A stretch of DNA of 20,017 nt from Candidatus Moraniibacteriota bacterium (lineage in GTDB: Bacteria > Patescibacteriota > Minisyncoccia > Moranbacterales > UBA2206): NCBI GenBank assembly GCA_027351145.1, contig DAIEIZ010000064.1, positions 1-20,017 on the forward strand, given 5' to 3'. Under the pieces are notes generated by a model. The model ran no database searches. It was not told the origin of the DNA and saw only the letters and a list, made by a program, of their open reading frames with translations. Below, in pieces: positions 16,594-20,017 of this stretch; position 1 is the stretch's first letter; each line of letters opens with the position of its first letter. The translations under genes and the position numbers were made by a program.

Positions 16594-16794
16594 GGTTTTT
16601 CGTTAATTATTTTTCAATTACCGCACAACACCAATTTGAAACTGGCCGATTTGTCCTCGTATGCCCCGACTCATTTGGTTAAAAAAATTTTTTGCGGCAC
16701 TACCTGCTTGCTATTCTAAATTATCAGGCAAAAACCCTTTTGACTGTTTCATATCATAACTTAAAAAAAACAATTCAGCCCCTGTCAATTTCGC

Positions 16795-16829
16795 CTCACG
16801 CCAATCTGCTGCAGCCAGATCGGCGCGAG
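16795..16829 (-). other. Strong RNA hairpin at the 3' end of rsgA
   Basis: In minus-strand RNA, 14 consecutive pairs form between 16816-16829 and 16795-16808 around a 7-nt loop (16809-16815). Two of the pairs are G-U wobbles that exist only in this strand's RNA, which argues for an RNA role. No T run follows directly; a T8 tract appears about 25 nt later. The nominal rsgA stop codon (TGA, 16796-16798) is buried in its descending arm. Possible roles are a 3' stabiliser, a weak terminator or part of a leader for DUF134. Confidence 0.55.
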
Positions 16830-17941
16830 ATGGAAATAGGCATACTTATCTCCACTAGTTTCCAAGCCCTTCCAATTCTTCTTCTGTCAATCTCAGTTCT
16901 TCCTTTTGTTTCTTTTTTTTCCAAATCGCTCATTCCATAATATTTTGCCTCTTTTTTTAAACTGATATAGTTTGAATATCTGTCCTTATTTATTCTTCCG
17001 TCTTTTAGAGCCGACAGCATTTCGCAGCCTGGTTCGTGAATATGCGCGCAATCGGCATATTTGCATTTTTTCGCCAATGCGATTATTTCACCAAATAAGC
17101 TATTCGTACCCGCGCTTGCGTCTGTGATGCCAACCTCTCTGATCCCCGGATTATCCACCACAATTCCTCCATTATCCAAAAAATATGTTTCCCGATTGGT
17201 GGTTGCATGCTTTCCCCGATCCGAACATGAACTGACATTTTCAGTTTTTATAATATCTTCTCCCAGAAGCCTGTTAATAAGCGAGGATTTTCCAACGCCT
17301 GATGAACCAAGAAAACAATAAGTTTTTCCTTTTTTAATATAATTCCTCAACTCATCAAGACCTTCATTGTTTGCCGTACTAGTCTGTATAACATCAACAT
17401 TGCTCAATCTATTTCTTATTTCCATTAATTTAGAATTTAATTCTTCAGCGGAAATCAAATCAATTTTATTAACTACGATTACGGGTTTAATATCTCCATC
17501 TTCGGCAATAGCCAAGTATCTTTCAAAACGGTTTATGTTATAATCCCTGCCCACCGATTGAACGATAAAAACCATATCGATATTGGTAGCTATAATCTGA
17601 ACATCATTTTTTTCTCCGATTTTATTTTTGTCGCCAAACCTTCTTTTAATTATTGACCTTCTTGGAAGAATTGCCTGAATTATCGCTTGTTTATTATCAA
17701 GTTCAATAATTGTCACCCAATCGCCGACCGCGGGATAATCTTCTCTGGAAACCGCTCTAAATATTTGCTTTCCGGTAATTTTTGCCGCATATTCACCGTT
17801 TTCATTTTTGACTCTATACACTCCCCTATGTTCAGCAATAACCCTAGCAATGGAAAAACTATCCAGCCCCAGCTCAGTTCTTTTGGATTCAAAAAAAGCA
17901 TCCCAGCCTAAATCCTCAATTTTATCTATTGTTATATCCAT
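16796..17941 (-). CDS. rsgA: Ribosome small-subunit-dependent GTPase A (RsgA), with a suspect C-terminal frame
   Basis: Circularly permuted GTPase that checks late 30S subunit maturation. Counting from the ATG at 17941: OB-fold domain about 30-105; GTPase domain with G4 NKID (158-161) ahead of G1 GSSGVGKSS (212-220) and G3 DNPG (263-266); zinc-finger Cys293-x4-Cys298-x-His300-x5-Cys306. An in-frame ATG at 17965 would add eight residues, but a -10 element lies over it, so I chose 17941. After the A8 tract at 16913-16920 the nominal frame reads 40 basic residues into a hairpin. With one A fewer, the frame reads KKKQKEELRLTEEELEGLGN and stops at TAG (16855-16857), which looks far more like protein. 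This may be slippage, a real frameshift or a homopolymer error. Confidence 0.92.
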   Translation of the reverse strand: MDITIDKIEDLGWDAFFESKRTELGLDSFSIARVIAEHRGVYRVKNENGEYAAKITGKQIFRAVSREDYPAVGDWVTIIELDNKQAIIQAILPRRSIIKRRFGDKNKIGEKNDVQIIATNIDMVFIVQSVGRDYNINRFERYLAIAEDGDIKPVIVVNKIDLISAEELNSKLMEIRNRLSNVDVIQTSTANNEGLDELRNYIKKGKTYCFLGSSGVGKSSLINRLLGEDIIKTENVSSCSDRGKHATTNRETYFLDNGGIVVDNPGIREVGITDASAGTNSLFGEIIALAKKCKYADCAHIHEPGCEMLSALKDGRINKDRYSNYISLKKEAKYYGMSDLEKKETKGRTEIDRRRIGRAWKLVEISMPISISRRSGCSRLA

Positions 17942-17948
17942 ATTCACC

Positions 17949-17957
17949 ATTGTAGCA
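17949..17957 (-). promoter_or_regulatory. Extended -10 promoter giving a probable leaderless rsgA mRNA
   Basis: Minus-strand TGCTACAAT is an extended -10 (TG-n-TACAAT). It ends 7 nt before the A of the ATG at 17941, so transcription would begin at or next to the start codon. No good -35 is visible, as is common for extended -10 promoters. Confidence 0.5.
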
Positions 17958-17958
17958 C

Positions 17959-17984
17959 AAAACACCCAAGTGCTGGCGGTTTTT
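17959..17984 (-). terminator. Weak candidate terminator after the 18001-19110 gene
   Basis: On the minus strand AAAACCGCC can pair with GGTGTTTT around an 8-nt loop, with one bulge and one G-U pair, ending in a T run. It is in the right place, between the stop at 18001 and the rsgA promoter, but the stem is short and mostly A-U. Confidence 0.25.
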
Positions 17985-18000
17985 TGCCAATTAGATAATT

Positions 18001-19110
18001 TTAAGAAAACTTTTTTACTAACCAGCCAAACAAGCTAAATCCCGAATCATTACTTGTTATAAATGTTTGCAATTTAGCATTCTGCTGATTCAACAAAGCG
18101 ATTTGATCTTGCAGAACCAATTTCACTGCGGGATCGGTTGCTTGGTTCATTAAATCAGTGAGCACTTTAATTCTTGATTGGTTTTCCGTGACAGCAGCCT
18201 GGATTTCCGCAATGCTTCCATATTTTGGTCCAATAAGAAATTTAACCAACCCGCTTCGATTTTCCACTTTACTTATGGATTCTTCTACTTTGGCCTGTGA
18301 ATCATTTTGAGCTTGAGCTACTGCTTTTACCTGTTCCCCAATGCCATTAGCATCTTGGGTGTCAGATTCACTAACTGTTTTTAAAGTATGCACGAATTGA
18401 GCAACTGTATTTTTATATTGTTTCGCCATATCTTCATTTCCGTTTTCATCACCGTTTTGGTTATTATTTTCAAGCGCCACTTCCACCATTTTATCCAATG
18501 TTTCTATTTTACCATTAACAGTATCGCTAAGAGCCTTAATTTGAACCGGGTCATTGGTAGCGCCCAACTGGACAATCAATGATTTAATTTCTGAAAGCGA
18601 AGAATTAAAAGCTTCAAATGACTTGGAATCAGAAGTTGCCAATGGAGCAATTCTAGTCTCAATTTTAGACACTTCTTTTGTCATATCAGCAGTATTCTCC
18701 TGAGTATTGCCATCCCCGTTTTGCTTATCAACTTCACTTGGCTCCTTATTTTTCCAACTATTATCCACTTCTCCGGATTTAGATTGAATTTGCGCCGTTT
18801 CCACTTCGCTCTCCCCTGTTTTAACCGCATCAGAAGATGTCTGTTTATCTTTTTGATTGCTCTGACTGCTTTCATCGCTATTGCTATGCTTATCGCCGGA
18901 ACTATTATGGCTACTCGCTTCATCGCTAGAGCTATGACTATCGCCACTATAACTATCTTCACTGATATTTCCATTATTTCCTTCCTCATCAGCTAAAACC
19001 GTCGGTATTCCCGGTTTAATTTGGTTAGAAATATGAGAAAACACAGTGCCGATTGCAAATAAAGCGCCAATGACGGCAATCACGGGCAAGTTTCTTTTCA
19101 CTTTTTGCAT
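18001..19110 (-). CDS. Unrecognised anchored or secreted protein with Ser/Asp/Asn-rich linker and helical C-terminus
   Basis: I do not recognise this 369-residue protein. It has a basic N-terminus and a hydrophobic helix (about 8-28, signal peptide or anchor). A stretch rich in Ser, Asp, Asn, His and Glu follows (about 40-145), with short repeats such as DSHSSSDEASSHNSSGD. The rest (about 145-350) is mainly Ala/Gln/Glu/Lys-rich with heptad-like spacing, suggesting coiled coil, and ends with a small aromatic tail (FSLFGWLVKKFS). That layout suggests an extracellular stalk-like or spacer protein. It is 96 nt after another anchored low-complexity protein, and the two may work together. The ATG start fits the signal-like N-terminus. 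Confidence 0.75.
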   Translation of the reverse strand: MQKVKRNLPVIAVIGALFAIGTVFSHISNQIKPGIPTVLADEEGNNGNISEDSYSGDSHSSSDEASSHNSSGDKHSNSDESSQSNQKDKQTSSDAVKTGESEVETAQIQSKSGEVDNSWKNKEPSEVDKQNGDGNTQENTADMTKEVSKIETRIAPLATSDSKSFEAFNSSLSEIKSLIVQLGATNDPVQIKALSDTVNGKIETLDKMVEVALENNNQNGDENGNEDMAKQYKNTVAQFVHTLKTVSESDTQDANGIGEQVKAVAQAQNDSQAKVEESISKVENRSGLVKFLIGPKYGSIAEIQAAVTENQSRIKVLTDLMNQATDPAVKLVLQDQIALLNQQNAKLQTFITSNDSGFSLFGWLVKKFS

Positions 19111-19179
19111 ATTTTTGCTTTTAAATAATTAAAATTAAGTTAGTTCATATGAAGCCTTCTTACTTCTATTTATGGATAC

Positions 19180-19191
19180 GAAGATGTCTTC
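19180..19191. promoter_or_regulatory. Near-perfect 12-bp dyad in the gap between the two anchored-protein genes
   Basis: GAAGA-TG-TCTTC is an inverted repeat with 5-bp arms in the 96-nt gap. A further ATGAAG at 19149-19154 faces CTTCAT at 19188-19193. It may be a regulator site or RNA stem; I see no clear promoter next to it. Confidence 0.25.
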
Positions 19192-19206
19192 ATAATTATT
19201 TCACTT

Positions 19207-19995
19207 TTATTCTTCATCTGACGCATCTTCACTTGGCGGAGTTGCGTCTTTGTGGGAATCTGATTTTTTATCCCGCGCTTTGATTGTCTTGGACGCAGCT
19301 TTATCACTGGCAGATTTTTCGGTTACGCTCCCGCCACTTTCCGATTGTTTTTCATTGTTAGTATCAGCGCTTTGCGTTTTTTCCAATGATGCGCTTTCGC
19401 TATTATTATTTTCATTTTTCAATTCAAGTTTTGAATCGTTCACTTTATTGTCATTATCTTCATTCACCCTGTTATTATTTATAACTTCAACGTTATCCTT
19501 TTTCTCTTTGTCATTTCCAATATTTTTTCTTTCTTTGAAAATTGCAGGTGTTTCATCGGACTCCGGCGAAGTTTTTTTGGCTGTTGGCACTATTTTGTTA
19601 TAAATCGGAATTTTCTCCAATTCTTTTTCTATTTTTTCCGCTTTTCCGCTGGCAAAAGCCAAATAACCGAAAGATAAACTTATAAAAAATAGCAAGGCTA
19701 CTACTGGCACAAATCTCATTTTATATAGCGAGCCAACCTTAATCACTAGCCAATAACTCGCCAAAAGAAAAGCCCCCAGCAAAATTAAATATAAATACGG
19801 AATAGTTAATAAAGTCAGATTTTTCCCTTGATTGGCCATTATTTCAAAAAATAAGGCTAACGACAATGAACCCAAAATACTAATTGAAAGCGTGCCAATT
19901 CCAAAAAGAAAATTTTTCACAGCAAAAAACCATCGTGGTCTGATTTTCAGATTTTCTCTCTCAATTTTGTCTAAAATTTTTTTATCCAGACTCAT
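19207..19995 (-). CDS. Unrecognised membrane protein with three or four helices and a long acidic low-complexity tail
   Basis: I do not recognise this 262-residue protein. A charged N-terminus (KKILDKIERENLKIRPRWFF) leads into hydrophobic segments at about 25-50, 62-86 and 93-115. About 145 residues rich in Glu, Asp, Lys, Asn and Ser follow, with almost no hydrophobic content and probably disordered. The N-terminal layout recalls small anti-sigma-like membrane proteins of Patescibacteria, but I see no diagnostic motif and no sigma factor in the window, which ends 22 nt upstream of its ATG. It is probably cotranscribed with the following anchored protein gene. Confidence 0.75.
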   Translation of the reverse strand: MSLDKKILDKIERENLKIRPRWFFAVKNFLFGIGTLSISILGSLSLALFFEIMANQGKNLTLLTIPYLYLILLGAFLLASYWLVIKVGSLYKMRFVPVVALLFFISLSFGYLAFASGKAEKIEKELEKIPIYNKIVPTAKKTSPESDETPAIFKERKNIGNDKEKKDNVEVINNNRVNEDNDNKVNDSKLELKNENNNSESASLEKTQSADTNNEKQSESGGSVTEKSASDKAASKTIKARDKKSDSHKDATPPSEDASDEE

Positions 19996-20017
19996 TTGTT
20001 TTCACTTAAAATTTTTT

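Noticed and set aside
16622..16678. 18-codon ATG frame (MSRGIRGQIGQFQIGVVR) upstream of DUF134
   Set aside because: Too short to separate from chance, with no ribosome binding site or conserved feature.
16759..16788. Minus-strand TTGACA (16783-16788) as a promoter for DUF134
   Set aside because: The -35 is perfect, but no -10 better than TTTAAG occurs at proper spacing; the next A/T-rich hexamer is about 24 bp away.
1..20017. CRISPR arrays, tRNA or rRNA genes, insertion sequences, phage genes
   Set aside because: No regular repeat-spacer pattern, cloverleaf, rRNA-like stretch or transposase/integrase motif was seen on either strand.

Overview
This AT-rich window carries about 16 protein genes, every one on the minus strand. 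It reads like part of a small-genome bacterium of the Candidate Phyla Radiation (Patescibacteria, most likely the Parcubacteria side). The reasons are a short AspRS without the usual bacterial insertion, compact peptidoglycan enzymes, poorly conserved secreted proteins with long acidic tails, and start regions with almost no Shine-Dalgarno sequence. The assignment is inference; no rRNA or tRNA gene is present to settle it.

Region A (1-8150) is a metal-resistance island made of two transcription units. The upstream one starts at a promoter near 8063-8090. It encodes a CsoR-family repressor with an intact Cys-His-Cys copper site, an HMA-SafE-cupredoxin fusion membrane protein, and a CopA-type Cu(I) P-type ATPase, and it ends at a strong intrinsic terminator (3992-4022). 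The second starts about 20 bp further on at its own promoter, which overlaps a perfect 17-bp GC-rich palindrome. It encodes a second CsoR paralogue in which the copper-ligand His is Asn, an RND periplasmic adaptor, and an RND pump that runs off the left edge. Copper would be bound by the HMA and cupredoxin domains and pumped out by CopA; the substrate of the RND pump is open.

Region B (8094-15000) is a long co-directional housekeeping run. A promoter at about 14995-15022 precedes a single-domain response regulator, an archaeal-length AspRS, an MFS transporter, ScpA, ScpB, a D-Ala-D-Ala carboxypeptidase and MraY, closed by an intrinsic terminator at 8094-8123. It joins translation, chromosome segregation (the SMC partners) and peptidoglycan synthesis and trimming. 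A 120-bp nested palindromic element lies between the carboxypeptidase gene and mraY and creates a false N-terminal extension of MraY.

Region C (15165-20017) holds MltG (glycan-strand cleavage), a DUF134 HTH protein, the ribosome-assembly GTPase RsgA, and two unrecognised anchored proteins with low-complexity acidic/Ser/Asn-rich regions. RsgA is notable for a probable leaderless start, an A8 tract after which another frame looks more coding, and a strong hairpin sitting on the stop codon of the nominal frame.

I saw no CRISPR array, tRNA, rRNA, transposase or phage gene. The most unusual material is the dual CsoR system with two different operator layouts, the HMA-SafE-cupredoxin fusion, the palindromic element, and the rsgA 3' end.
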